A stretch of 64,000 bases of DNA from UBA7803 sp041690675 (GCA_041690675.1 JAWLGU010000008.1:1-64000), one strand, 5' to 3'. Counted from the first letter of the stretch, positions 43,101-51,830 are shown. The notes: generated by a model from the sequence alone, not told the origin. Numbers and translations: made by a program.

Positions 43101-45808
43101 TGCGCCACGACCCGCTGGCCGGCCACGGGGTCGCCGTCGGGGCCGAGGACCACCACCCGAAACCGCAGCTGCTGCTGGCTCGCTACCCAGCCTTCGCGCC
43201 GGATGCCCACGGCCACGGCGGCAGGCCACAGATCCACCCGTCCGGCGGTGGTGAGGATCTCGCCGTTCGGGTCCGCGTACTCGAGCTCAGCGGTCAGGCG
43301 CCGGGGTGCGTCCACGGGCTCGACCGGCAGCTCAACCCGGGCGGACCCATCGCCGTCCAGGGTGAGCGGCATCACCTCCGCCGCCAGAGGCGCCGCGCCG
43401 GTCATGGCTTCCGGGTCCAAGTAGCCGCCGGCGCCGCTCTCCCGTCCGGGAGACACCGGCTCGCCGCCGAACTGGAAGTCCGTGTAGTCGCCGAAGCGCA
43501 CGCTGAGGGGCTCGGTGGCGGTCCGCAGCTTCACGGCGGCGCCCGCGGCGCTGCCGCCGGACAGGTAGCGCAGGTGCAAATCCAGGGTTACCCGGTCGGG
43601 ACGTACCTGGGGGCCCGGCGGCCCCTGCACCACGGCCTTCATGGTGGGCACGCGAAACTCCTCCACCCGAAACCGTCCACCTTCGCGCCAGATGCCGTCG
43701 GCGAGGTGGACGCGGACGGCGTAATCGCCGAGCCTGGCCTCGGCGGGGATCTCCCAACGCTGCTCGGCCACGCCGTCTTCCCCCACGGCGATCTCCGATT
43801 CGTACCGCTCACCGCTGCCGTAGTGGAGGATTTCCACGGCGAGCGTGGTGCCGGCCGGGTGCCGCTCCAGGCCGGACATGGTCCGCCTGCGGAAGAAGTG
43901 CTTCATGGAGACGGTTTCCCCGGCGCGCAGCAGCGTTCGGTCGAATACGGTATGCACCACGTCCGCCGCGTAGCGGCTGCCCGTGGGCAGCCCGAACGCG
44001 TAGGGCTCGATACCGTCGGTCCAGTTCGTGAGGGTGAAGCTGAAATCCTCGCCGGCCCGGGCGCTGGCCATGTAGACGGGCTGGCCGGAGTAGCGGCACG
44101 AGCCGTGGCCGCGGGGCGGGTCGAGCACCCCGCCGTCGATCCAGGCGGTGCCGTCGGCACCGCTGCGGCCGGCCCAGAGGCGCGCGCCGGTGCAGAGGTT
44201 GCTGAGCTCCACGTCCGCCCCCGCCACGGGCTCGCCGTTGTCCAGGCGGGTCACCCAGAGCAGCGAGCGCTCACGCCCCCACTTGAGGTGCACGGCCAGG
44301 TTGGTGATCAGGGCCGCGGTACGCACGTGGTACACGGCGGACTCTTCCAGCAGCGCCTCGCCGAGCTTCGGGCTGGCGAGTTCCACCACGTAGAAGCCCG
44401 GGCGGCCCAGCGGAATGCCCACCACCTCGGTCTCCGCTCCGTCGCCGGTGATGGGTAGATCGAACGTTTCCACCCCCTTCTCCCCGGCGAAGATGGACTC
44501 GCGCACCGGAAGGCCATCCTGGCGGCGCAGCCAGCGCGCGATTTCCGCCGCCTGGTCCACCCTCAGCTTGCGGCCCACCAGCGCGTCCGGTGCCGTGCCC
44601 ACGCGGAGATTACGCACCGTCACCGGCAGCACGCCGCCTTCGCCGGCTTCCAAAATGCCCAGGCTGCCACTGAACCTGGCGAGAGGCGGAAACTCGTCGG
44701 TGGCGAAGGCCAGGGGAAAGCTATCCGCGTTTTCCAGCGGCCGTCCCGCGTCGTCGCGCAGGTCCGCCGGCAGATGCAGCTCGAACTCGGCGCGGGGCAG
44801 GTACGGCGCCGGGAAGCGGAGGGACTCCACCACTGGACTCGCACCCGCGTCTTCCGTCATGGGGGCCGCCTCGCTGCCATCGGGGCCGTGGATCCGCGCC
44901 TGCAACGCGGCATCCCTGGGGACCGGCGCGGAGAAGACCACCGTCACCGGCTCGATGGGCAGGCACGGGGCCTCTGCGTTGGCGCGCCGGCATTGCAGCC
45001 GGGCGGTGAAGGGTGGCCGGGTGCGGAATGCCAGCGCCTGATCGCTGCCGGTGGTCAGGCCGCTGCGTGCGGCGATCCCCGCGCCCCAGACCAGCCGAAC
45101 CCCGGCCCCCGGCGGCAGGGGCCGGGCGCAGGCCACCACCGTGACGGCTTGCTCGGCCGCCTCCACACGGCGGTCCCGGACCCGGTGGACGGTTTCGGCC
45201 CCGTTCTTCCACAGTATCGAGTAGTAGGCGTAGCCCAGCACCCGCCGCTGGGCCAGCACGGCCTCCCGAGGTTCGCCTTCCAGCACCCGCACCGGGATCC
45301 GCTCGGCGAGCCCCTCCACTGCGCAGTACGCGTGCTCCCGCACGGAGTCGGCGGACGCCTCGGCGTCCAGCGCGAGGATGAAGGTCTGGTCCTCGTCCAC
45401 ACTGGAGCCCTCGCGCGGCAGCGATGCGCGAATGGCTGGGCCGCCGGTATCGAAGCGGAATCCCCGCTGACCCATCACCGGTCTGCCGTCGTGGGCGGTG
45501 AGATCGTCGGTCAGCGTGAAGGTGCAGACCACGCCTCCCGGCAGGTCTTCGCTGAAGTCGTAGGCCCAGTTGCGGCCGTCCGCCCACCGGCCCGAGCCTG
45601 GGACGGGACAGTCCACCTGGAAGGGATCCTCCAGGGCGGGATCGCCGAGCGCGGTCATGGTGGCGGAGAAGCGGGCCGTTACCTGGCGCACGTCCTTCAC
45701 CGTGCCCTGGGGTGAGAACAGCTCCACCTGGGGGGCCGGTTGCGCAAAGGCCGAAGGGCAGGCCAGAAGAGCGGCCAGCAGAACGCGCTGGAAGGTGTTT
45801 CTGCTCAT
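40115..45808 (-). CDS. Bacterial alpha-2-macroglobulin
   Basis: A 1897-residue periplasmic protease trap. The signal peptide ends in SAFA-Q. No convincing lipobox precedes the Cys at residue 17, so membrane anchoring as in E. coli YfhM is doubtful. The thioester motif CLEQ occurs near residue 1440 (YTCLEQNLSR), so the covalent trap is intact. MG-type beta domains fill the first two thirds and SGLPPLVREGDVFAATFTVRN is the conserved A2M segment. It is about 240 residues longer than the E. coli protein. ATG 45808 has GGGAG six bases upstream. It is cotranscribed with pbpC. Confidence 0.93.
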   Translation of the reverse strand: MSRNTFQRVLLAALLACPSAFAQPAPQVELFSPQGTVKDVRQVTARFSATMTALGDPALEDPFQVDCPVPGSGRWADGRNWAYDFSEDLPGGVVCTFTLTDDLTAHDGRPVMGQRGFRFDTGGPAIRASLPREGSSVDEDQTFILALDAEASADSVREHAYCAVEGLAERIPVRVLEGEPREAVLAQRRVLGYAYYSILWKNGAETVHRVRDRRVEAAEQAVTVVACARPLPPGAGVRLVWGAGIAARSGLTTGSDQALAFRTRPPFTARLQCRRANAEAPCLPIEPVTVVFSAPVPRDAALQARIHGPDGSEAAPMTEDAGASPVVESLRFPAPYLPRAEFELHLPADLRDDAGRPLENADSFPLAFATDEFPPLARFSGSLGILEAGEGGVLPVTVRNLRVGTAPDALVGRKLRVDQAAEIARWLRRQDGLPVRESIFAGEKGVETFDLPITGDGAETEVVGIPLGRPGFYVVELASPKLGEALLEESAVYHVRTAALITNLAVHLKWGRERSLLWVTRLDNGEPVAGADVELSNLCTGARLWAGRSGADGTAWIDGGVLDPPRGHGSCRYSGQPVYMASARAGEDFSFTLTNWTDGIEPYAFGLPTGSRYAADVVHTVFDRTLLRAGETVSMKHFFRRRTMSGLERHPAGTTLAVEILHYGSGERYESEIAVGEDGVAEQRWEIPAEARLGDYAVRVHLADGIWREGGRFRVEEFRVPTMKAVVQGPPGPQVRPDRVTLDLHLRYLSGGSAAGAAVKLRTATEPLSVRFGDYTDFQFGGEPVSPGRESGAGGYLDPEAMTGAAPLAAEVMPLTLDGDGSARVELPVEPVDAPRRLTAELEYADPNGEILTTAGRVDLWPAAVAVGIRREGWVASQQQLRFRVVVLGPDGDPVAGQRVVAQLYSRNTYSYRKRLIGGFYAYESVSETEPLATRCEGRTDPQGLLLCEVAPGVAGEVVVRAEAEDPAGNTAGATASIWVVGEDDWWFGSTAGDRMDVLPEQNDYQPGDVARFQVRMPFREATALVTVEREGVLHRFVTELRGRSPVVELPVEAEYAPNVFVSVLAVRGRVGAFRSWLADQARDFGVAEALLGDGGRPTALVDLSKPAYRLGAAQIRVGWAPYRLDVAVEPERSVYRVRDPVKLRVRARLADGTPPPAGAEVAVAVVDEGLLSLAPNESWQLLDAMMGHRGLEVWTATAQMQVVGKRHYGRKAVPHGGGGGREQARELFDTLVAWHGRVILDDAGEAELEVTLNDSLTRFRIVAVAHAGAQLFGTGSATVTTTQDLMLLSGLPPLVREGDVFAATFTVRNASDRDLEAEVTAAAGEPLTPQRIALKAGEARDVVWRVEAPANASGIDWSVTATEVGGTAADRLAVAQRLVPAHPEQVYQATIAQLDSPVTLPLERPGEAIPGRGGIRIALRPRLGDGLDGVRRYMAAYDYTCLEQNLSRAVALRDPSLWEAWMARLPAYLDDDGLLKYFPSDALQGEDILTSYVLAIAHESGWTIPEAVRTQLIDGLRGFVEGRILRRSALPTADLAIRKVAALEALSRYGAAHPAMLSSIAIEPDLWPTSAVIDWLNLLERLQEIPEATRRAAQAEGIIRARLNFQGTTMGFSTERRDALWWLMVSTDVNAVRALASVLDRPAWRDDVPRLVRGALGRQQRGHWNTTVANAWGVLAMERFSAAFENQPVTGTTTLGYGNAESQLGWSGASDELRAEFAWEDGPATLTVRHGGSGKPWVTVQALATMPLREPLSSGYRIQRTLTAVEQQNPGRWTRGDLVRVRLELEAQSDMTWVVVDDPIPAGSTILGGGLGGQSALAVSGERREGSVWPAFEERRFDAFRAYYRWVPKGRWTVEYTVRLNNPGVFQLPATRVEALYAPEMFGARPNPPITVEPGP

Positions 45809-45891
45809 GAAGTCTCCCGATGGCCGCAGGCCGTTCAACCTGCGACGAGCGGACCCCGGCCCCTGCTGTGTCGCTCGGTGAGCGGGCGGTG

Positions 45892-46731
45892 TCAGAATGG
45901 CCGGTCGCCGGCCACCGTGGTGCGGTGCATCACCCTCAGGTGGCCGTCGTAACCGCCCTGGGCGCAGTGCTGCACCGAGCGGTTGTCCCACATGGTGAGC
46001 ATGTCGGTCGCCCACTTGTGCTTGTAGACGAAGCGCTCCTCGGTGGCGTGTCGGCACAGGCGCTTCACCAGCGCGGCGCCCTCGTCGTCGGTCATTCCCT
46101 TGATGCCCACAGTGTAGACGGCGTTCACCCACAAGGCCTTGCGTCCGGTTTCCGGGTGCGTGCGGACCAGCGGATGCTCCTGCACCCGATAGGCATCGTC
46201 GCTGGGCAGGATCTTCATGCTGCGCTCGTCGCCGCGCCCGGCCCGATAGCCTTCGGGGCTGTACGGGCGCCGCGCGCTGTGCAGGGCGGTCAGACCTTCG
46301 AGCTCCGCCCGCTCGTCCGGGTCGAGCGCGTCGTAGGCAGCGTAGCCGTCGGCGTACCAGGTGTCGCCTCCCACCGGCGGGATCACCTTGCCGTGCAGGA
46401 TCGTGGCCGAGGGCGGGCATTCCTGGAACGACCAGTCGGAGTGCCAGCTTCCGCCGAAGGGCGCCACCGGCTCGTCCGGGTTGCGGCGGATCTCCAGAAT
46501 GTGGGGATGGCCGTCGATGGGAGCCACGTAGGGGTCGTGGCCCCAGTCACCCAGGTAACGGGTGAAGCGCTCCAGGTCGTCGTGGCTCATGGGCTGATCG
46601 GGGAAGTACACGACCTGATGGGCCAGCCAGGCACGCCGGATCCCGTCCGCCTCGGCGGCCGCAAGAGGTTTCGTGAGATCGACGTCGGTGATGGCGGCGC
46701 CGAAGCCCGAGGGTCGAGGTACAACATTCAC
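45892..46731 (-). CDS. TauD/TfdA-family Fe(II)/2-oxoglutarate dioxygenase
   Basis: A 279-residue dioxygenase. The iron ligands are HxD in GSWHSDWSF and the distal His in RSVQHCA. The 2-oxoglutarate Arg is in MHRTTV. The family oxidises taurine, 2,4-D and many other small acids. The substrate is not decidable. It starts five bases after the small membrane protein upstream and is followed by A2M after 83 bases, on the same strand. Confidence 0.93.
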   Translation of the reverse strand: MNVVPRPSGFGAAITDVDLTKPLAAAEADGIRRAWLAHQVVYFPDQPMSHDDLERFTRYLGDWGHDPYVAPIDGHPHILEIRRNPDEPVAPFGGSWHSDWSFQECPPSATILHGKVIPPVGGDTWYADGYAAYDALDPDERAELEGLTALHSARRPYSPEGYRAGRGDERSMKILPSDDAYRVQEHPLVRTHPETGRKALWVNAVYTVGIKGMTDDEGAALVKRLCRHATEERFVYKHKWATDMLTMWDNRSVQHCAQGGYDGHLRVMHRTTVAGDRPF

Positions 46732-46735
46732 GCGG

Positions 46736-46945
46736 TCACTCCCACAGCAGGATCAGCAGATAGCCGGTGCCCAGGGCCACCACTGCGCCGAGTGCCAGTA
46801 TGACGACGAACGCCGTCACGTCGGACCCGGATCGCGCGGAGCGGTCGGCGTTCGCGGACCTCCCCGGCTGCCGCTGGCGGGTCAGCAGCAGAACCACGCC
46901 GACGAAGATCAGGGCGGGAACCAGAAACTGGACGAGGTATCGCAT
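46736..46945 (-). CDS. Small two-helix membrane protein
   Basis: A 69-residue protein with two hydrophobic helices (YLVQFLVPALIFVGVVLLL and TAFVVILALGAVVALGTGYLLILLW) joined by a basic Ser/Arg/Ala-rich loop. A strong GGGAGG ribosome site sits five bases before ATG 46945, so I place the start there rather than at the longer frame. It is directly upstream of the TauD-like gene with a 4-base gap. The family is not recognised. Confidence 0.72.
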   Translation of the reverse strand: MRYLVQFLVPALIFVGVVLLLTRQRQPGRSANADRSARSGSDVTAFVVILALGAVVALGTGYLLILLWE

Positions 46946-47012
46946 ACGGCCTCCCTGGTCGCTGCCGAGCATAACGGCTTCGTCTCGCCGGCGGCAACAC
47001 GGCTGCGGCCAG

Positions 47013-47040
47013 CCGCCGGTGCCCGGCCGCCGGTGCCCGG
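47013..47040. repeat. 14-bp tandem repeat, two units
   Basis: CCGCCGGTGCCCGG is repeated exactly twice head to tail in the divergent promoter region of the small membrane protein and the serine hydrolase. A related hairpin (CCGCCGAAGGTTCGG) follows. It could affect expression by slippage. Confidence 0.7.
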
Positions 47041-47120
47041 CCGCCGAAGGTTCGGCCGCCGGGGTCGCGAAGATCGCGGCCTCGGGCGATACTCGGCCCG
47101 TCGCCCCTGTGTTCCCGATC

Positions 47121-48308
47121 ATGCTCGACGGTTACGTGCATCCCGACTATGCGGACGTGGCGTCCGCGCTGATTCGCCAGATACCCAGCGACCATCGCGC
47201 CGGTTCCGCCGTGTGCGTCTACCACCGGGGCCGCAAGGTGGTGGACGTCTGGGGTGGCCACCGTGATTCCGCCGGCAATCCCTGGGTGGCGGAAACCACC
47301 GCCTGCTCCTTCTCCACCACCAAGGGGGTGGTGTCCACGCTGCTGCACATCCTGGTGGATCAGGGCAAGGCCCGCTATGACGATCCCATCGCCCGCCATT
47401 GGCCCGCCTTCGCGGCTCGGGGCAAGGAGCACATCACCATCCGCCAGGCCCTGTGCCACGAAGCCGGCCTCTACCGCATCGCCGACCTCATCTCCCATCC
47501 GCGGGAGATGCTCGACTGGGAGCACATGAAGTCGCGCATCGCCGAGGCGGATCCCGTGCACCCGCCCGGCGCGGCCCACGGCTATCACGCGCTCACCTAC
47601 GGCTGGTTGGTGGGCGGCCTCATCGAGGAGATCGCCGGGCGGCCGCTGCAGCGGGTGCTGCAGGAAGAGCTGGTGGATCCCCTCGGCCTGGACGGCATGT
47701 TCATCGGCATGCCGCACAACGAGCTTTACCGGCGCGCCGAGCTGGTCCAGGGGGTGGCGCTGCCGAACCGCAGTCGTCCCGACTGGCAGCAGTACCTCTA
47801 CGACGGCTTGGAAGCGGCCCTGGGCTGGATGGGCGTGGAGCTGGAGGAGTTCCGCGACGCGCTCAACCCCTTCGACGAGGATTTCGACTGGAACACGGAA
47901 GCCGCGGTCCGCGCCGTGATTCCCGCCGCCAACGGCCAGTTCACCGCCCGCTCGCTGGCGCGGATGTACGCCTTGCTCGCCGGCGGCGGCGAGCTGGACG
48001 GCGTGCGTCTGCTCTCCGAGGCGCGCATGCGCGAGATCGCCGAGGTGCGCAGCCGCAGCCGCGATCGGGTGCTGTTCGTGCCCATGCACTGGCGCATGGG
48101 CTACCACCGGGTGTTCACCGTGGGCGCACGCGCGCCCGCCGGGTTCGGGCACTACGGCTACGGCGGCAGCGGCGGGTTCTGCGACCCGGCGCGGAATCTG
48201 GCGGTGGCGTTGATTCAGAACCACGGCGCCGGCACGCCCATGGGCAACAGCAACATGCCGCTGATCGCCCGCGCCGCGCTCCGCGCCGTGGACCGGCTGC
48301 GGCTATGA
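47121..48308 (+). CDS. Beta-lactamase-fold serine hydrolase
   Basis: A 395-residue class C beta-lactamase/esterase-like protein with the nucleophile motif SxxK in SFSTTKGVVS (about residue 72) and Tyr in AHGYHALTYGWLVGG. VCVYHRGRKVVDVWGGH at the N-terminus is typical of EstB-type esterases. There is no signal peptide, so a cytoplasmic esterase role is more likely than antibiotic hydrolysis. The start has a poor ribosome site. Its stop overlaps the sirtuin gene by four bases. Confidence 0.88.
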   Translation: MLDGYVHPDYADVASALIRQIPSDHRAGSAVCVYHRGRKVVDVWGGHRDSAGNPWVAETTACSFSTTKGVVSTLLHILVDQGKARYDDPIARHWPAFAARGKEHITIRQALCHEAGLYRIADLISHPREMLDWEHMKSRIAEADPVHPPGAAHGYHALTYGWLVGGLIEEIAGRPLQRVLQEELVDPLGLDGMFIGMPHNELYRRAELVQGVALPNRSRPDWQQYLYDGLEAALGWMGVELEEFRDALNPFDEDFDWNTEAAVRAVIPAANGQFTARSLARMYALLAGGGELDGVRLLSEARMREIAEVRSRSRDRVLFVPMHWRMGYHRVFTVGARAPAGFGHYGYGGSGGFCDPARNLAVALIQNHGAGTPMGNSNMPLIARAALRAVDRLRL

Positions 48309-49159
48309 ACCGGCCGTCGCCCGAGCTCCTGGAGCGCCTGGCGGGCGGCCGCCGGGTCGTGGTCATCAGCGGGGCCGGGTGCAGCACGCCCTCCGGCATC
48401 TCCGACTACCGGGACGAGGCCGGCGGCTGGAAGCGCCCGCCGCCGGTGCAGATGCAGGACTTCCTGACTCAGGAGGAGGCGCGGCGCCGCTACTGGGCGC
48501 GCAGCATGCTGGGCTGGCCCGTCATGGCGCAGGCCCGACCCAACGCCGCGCATCGAGCCCTGGCGGCCCTGGAGCGGATCGGCATCGTCGTTGGCGTCGT
48601 CACCCAGAACGTGGACGGACTGCATCAGCGGGCGGGCCATCGACGGGTGCTCGAGCTTCACGGAGCGCTGGCGGACGTGGTCTGCCTGGAGTGCGGCGCC
48701 CTCAGCCCCCGAGCCGAGTTGCAGCGGTGGCTCGAGGCGGAGAACGCCTTCGTGCTGCGCGCCCCGTCCGCCGCGGCGCCGGACGGCGATGCGGACCTCG
48801 GCGGGCAGCTCGACCTGTCGGCGTTTCGGATCCCCTCGTGCCGGATCTGCGGTGGCCTCTTGAAGCCGGACGTGGTGTTCTACGGCGATTCGGTGCCCCG
48901 GGATCGTGTCGCCCGAGCGTACGCGCTGGTAGAGTCCGCGGATGTAGTTCTCATAGCCGGGTCGTCTCTGATGGTCTATTCCAGCTTCCGGTTCTGTCGC
49001 CGGGCCCGCGAGCTCGGCATTCCCCTGGTGGCGGTCAACCGGGGCGTCACCCGCGCAGACCCGTGGCTCGCCTGCAAGGCCGACGCCGACTGCGCCGAGC
49101 TGCTGCCCACCCTGGCCGCGGCTCTGGGGGCGCCCGTGACCGGTGGCGCGGCGCTCTGA
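48305..49159 (+). CDS. Sir2-family NAD-dependent protein deacylase
   Basis: A 284-residue sirtuin. GAGCSTPSGISDYR binds NAD, TQNVDGLH follows, and the catalytic His is in ELHGAL. Zinc is held by CLEC and CRIC, separated by a loop. The long segment GWKRPPPVQMQDFLTQEEARRRYWARSMLGWP and RPNAAH place it with the SIRT4-like class II group, which shows lipoamidase or deacylase activities. It is translated from the same message as the esterase by ATGA overlap. Confidence 0.93.
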   Translation: MNRPSPELLERLAGGRRVVVISGAGCSTPSGISDYRDEAGGWKRPPPVQMQDFLTQEEARRRYWARSMLGWPVMAQARPNAAHRALAALERIGIVVGVVTQNVDGLHQRAGHRRVLELHGALADVVCLECGALSPRAELQRWLEAENAFVLRAPSAAAPDGDADLGGQLDLSAFRIPSCRICGGLLKPDVVFYGDSVPRDRVARAYALVESADVVLIAGSSLMVYSSFRFCRRARELGIPLVAVNRGVTRADPWLACKADADCAELLPTLAAALGAPVTGGAAL

Positions 49160-49179
49160 GCCACGCCCTCGGGGTTCTC

Positions 49180-50874
49180 ATGCTGAGGTGCCTGCTGCTG
49201 GGATGGCTGCTGCTTCCCGTTGCCCTGGCGGCGGAGCCGGGCTGCCGGGATCTCGCCGATGTCGAGCGGGAGGATCTGGAAACGTTCGATTTCGAGGAGC
49301 CGTCCAGCCCCTGGCACAACCTGCCGGCTGGGGAGACGTATCGTCTCGGCGAGATCACCGTGGTGCGCCAGAACGTGTTCGAGCGCGAGGAGAACTGGCT
49401 GCATCGGCTCGCCAACCGCTATCACGTGCGCACCCGGGAGCCGGTGGTGCGAAGCGTGCTGCCGGTGCTGCCCGGCGAGCGGGTGAGCGAGCGCGTGCTC
49501 GAGGAAGCCGAGCGCATCCTCCGTTCCAAGGTGTATCTGTACGACGCCCGGGTGATTCCCCGCCGGCTGTGCGGCGAGGTGCTGGACGTGTTCCTGGTCA
49601 CCCGGGACGTCTGGACCCTGGAGCCGAGAGTGTCGCTGCAGCGCTCCGGCGGCGAGAACGACGTCGGCTTCGGGATCGGCGATACCAACGTCGCCGGCTC
49701 CGGCAAGGAGGTGGCCATCGGCTTCGAGAAGGACGAGGACCGGCGCGGCCTGAACCTGTTCTACGCCGACCCCAACATTGGCGGCAGCCGCTGGTCCGGC
49801 GAAGTGCTGGTGGTCGACAACGACGACGGTGAACGGTTGGCGGGAAGCCTGAGTCGGCCGTTCTTTTCGCTGGATACGCGCCGTGCGCTGTTGACCTCGG
49901 CCGATCACTTCAGCCGCGAAGAAGGCCTCTACTTCCTCAGCGACGAGGTCTGGGAGTACGACGCCGAGACCCGCATGACCCGTATCGCCGCGGGGTTCTC
50001 CACCGGGCGCCAGGGCCGCTTCGTGAACCGTTTCCTGTTCGGTTACGGCTACGAGGACTACGAGTTCGATTTTCCGGCCGAGTTCTCCGCAGCATTTCCC
50101 GATGCCGCGTCCCCGGACCGGGAGTACGCCTACCCGTTCGTGGCGTTCGAGCACATCGAGGACGAGTACCAGACGCAGATGAATCTCGACCGGGTGCAGC
50201 TCACGGAGGACGTGGCGCTGGGCGCCCGGCTCTACCTGGAGCTGGGTTTCGCCGGCGCGTCGGCGCCGGCGGGGGACCATCTGGTCGGACGCATCGCCTT
50301 CGCCGACGCGGCCTGGCTGGGAGATCGGCAGCTCTTCACCTTCGCCGCGGAACTGTCCGGCTATTACGATCTGGACGATCGCGCCCGGGAGAACCTGGTG
50401 GCCGACCTGCTGGCTGAGTACCGCCACAGCCACGGCGGGGACTGGAGCCTGCTGGTGCGCGGCTCCGCCACCTTCGCCTGGAACCAGACCCTGGATCGGC
50501 AGCTGCTCCTGGGGGGCGAGGAGGGGCTGCGCGGCTACCCGAACCGTTACCTCACCGGCGATCGGCGATTCCTGCTGACCATCGAGGAGCGCTACTACGC
50601 CGATGTCTACCCGTTCCGCATGTTCCGGCTGGGGGGCGCTGCCTTTCTGGACGTGGGTCGAGCCTGGTACCAGCACGAGGCGCCGCCGTGGGTGCCCGGC
50701 GGACGGAACGAATCCTACTTCGGCGTGCTCAGCAACGTGGGGATCGGGCTGCGGCTGGAGTCCACCCGGACGCGGCGCGACCGCATCGTGCATCTGGACG
50801 TGGCGTTTCCCCTGGTGGACGGTCCGAACACCAGTAGCGTGGAGGTCACCCTCACGGTCAAACGGTCCCTTTAG
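49180..50874 (+). CDS. Outer-membrane beta-barrel protein, Omp85/BamA-like
   Basis: A 564-residue exported protein with signal peptide LLLGWLLLPVALAAE. The N-terminal periplasmic part (about 40-160) is POTRA-like, with RSVLPVLPGERVSERVLEEAERILRSK. The rest alternates short polar and aromatic strands as in a 16-strand barrel, including LLLGGEEGLRGYPNRY, which fits the conserved substrate of the Omp85 lock region (VRGF/Y type). It ends in LTVKRSL rather than the usual terminal Phe. It could help insert or export a protein or lipid. It begins 20 bases after the sirtuin. Confidence 0.75.
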   Translation: MLRCLLLGWLLLPVALAAEPGCRDLADVEREDLETFDFEEPSSPWHNLPAGETYRLGEITVVRQNVFEREENWLHRLANRYHVRTREPVVRSVLPVLPGERVSERVLEEAERILRSKVYLYDARVIPRRLCGEVLDVFLVTRDVWTLEPRVSLQRSGGENDVGFGIGDTNVAGSGKEVAIGFEKDEDRRGLNLFYADPNIGGSRWSGEVLVVDNDDGERLAGSLSRPFFSLDTRRALLTSADHFSREEGLYFLSDEVWEYDAETRMTRIAAGFSTGRQGRFVNRFLFGYGYEDYEFDFPAEFSAAFPDAASPDREYAYPFVAFEHIEDEYQTQMNLDRVQLTEDVALGARLYLELGFAGASAPAGDHLVGRIAFADAAWLGDRQLFTFAAELSGYYDLDDRARENLVADLLAEYRHSHGGDWSLLVRGSATFAWNQTLDRQLLLGGEEGLRGYPNRYLTGDRRFLLTIEERYYADVYPFRMFRLGGAAFLDVGRAWYQHEAPPWVPGGRNESYFGVLSNVGIGLRLESTRTRRDRIVHLDVAFPLVDGPNTSSVEVTLTVKRSL

Positions 50875-50917
50875 CGGCCGTTTGGCGGCCGTTCCTGCGG
50901 CCATCCCGCAGCGCAAG

Positions 50918-50946
50918 TTGAGCGGCTCCCGACCCTACGTTATAGT
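50918..50946 (+). promoter_or_regulatory. Sigma-70-type promoter of the MerR/TPR gene
   Basis: TTGAGC and TATAGT are separated by exactly 17 bases, one of the best consensus matches in the window. It lies 52 bases before the ATG. It predicts a start of transcription near 50953 and separates this gene from the outer-membrane protein operon. Confidence 0.68.
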
Positions 50947-50998
50947 CGGATTGATCGTCGTCAAAGCAGCAGAAAAGACGGGGCTCCACGACACATCC

Positions 50999-51823
50999 AT
51001 GACCGGATACACCACGAGCGAAGTCTCAGAGTTCATTGGCATCTCACCCTCCCAGGTAAGACACTTCGTCCGGCGCTCGTTGCTGGCCCCCCGGCGCAAC
51101 GAGCGTGGCGAGTACGTCTTCGGCTTTCAGGACGTGGTGCTGCTGCGTACCGCCAAGAGCCTGATGGAGTCCCGGGTTTCCAGCCGCCGGGCGCTGCGCG
51201 CGCTGTTGCAGGTGCGGGCGGGGCTGGGTGCGAGGAAGGCGCTCACCGGAGTGCGCATTTACGTGGACGGCAACAACGTCATGGTGCGCGAGGACAATCT
51301 GCTCTGGGAGGCGGAAACGGGGCAGACCCATTTCGATTTCGGCGCCCGGGGCGCGGCCACGGCCCCGCCGGTGGCGCGGCTGTCGGACCGCAGCCTCATC
51401 GTCGCGCGGGAAGCGGATACCCTGGACAGCGACGAGTGGTACAACCTGGGCCTCGACCTGGAGGAGGCCAACTCGCCCCGGGCCATGGACGCCTACGTCA
51501 AGGCTATCGAGCTCAACCCGCGCAATGCGGACGCTCACGTCAATCTCGGCCGCCTGCTGCAGCTTCGCGGTGATCTCAGGCGCGCCAAGCGTCACTACGA
51601 GCGGGCCGTGGACCTGGTGCCGACCCACCAGCTGGCGCTGTACAACCTGGGTACGGTATTCGACGAGCTGAACGAGCTGGATTCCGCGGCCGACTACTAC
51701 CTGCGGGCGCCGTCGGTGCCCGACGCGCACTACAACCTGTCGCGCATATTCGAGATCCTCGGCGACGAGCTGGCGGCACGCCGCCACATGCGCAGCTATC
51801 GGCAGCTCGTAGAGGTGGAATGA
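50999..51823 (+). CDS. MerR-type helix-turn-helix / TPR protein
   Basis: A 274-residue protein. Residues 1-70 are a MerR-like winged helix (YTTSEVSEFIGISPSQVRHFVRRSLLAPRRNERGEYVFGFQDVVLLRTAKSLM). Residues about 140-260 hold three to four TPR repeats (WYNLGLDLEEANSPRAMDAYVKAIELNPRNADAHVNLGRLL). Joining a MerR DNA-binding domain to TPRs is uncommon, and the partner protein is unknown. The ATG follows a good promoter. It converges with the exported coiled-coil gene after 7 bases. Confidence 0.85.
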   Translation: MTGYTTSEVSEFIGISPSQVRHFVRRSLLAPRRNERGEYVFGFQDVVLLRTAKSLMESRVSSRRALRALLQVRAGLGARKALTGVRIYVDGNNVMVREDNLLWEAETGQTHFDFGARGAATAPPVARLSDRSLIVAREADTLDSDEWYNLGLDLEEANSPRAMDAYVKAIELNPRNADAHVNLGRLLQLRGDLRRAKRHYERAVDLVPTHQLALYNLGTVFDELNELDSAADYYLRAPSVPDAHYNLSRIFEILGDELAARRHMRSYRQLVEVE

Positions 51824-51830
51824 TCCCGCG

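Noticed and set aside
40616..44458. Two long plus-strand open frames (686 and 584 codons) opposite the A2M gene
   Set aside because: The minus strand carries a complete A2M with thioester motif. The plus frames are rich in His, Gly and Arg without any family signal.
47121..48308. Beta-lactamase-fold protein as an antibiotic-resistance gene
   Set aside because: No signal peptide and an EstB-like sequence; esterase function fits better.
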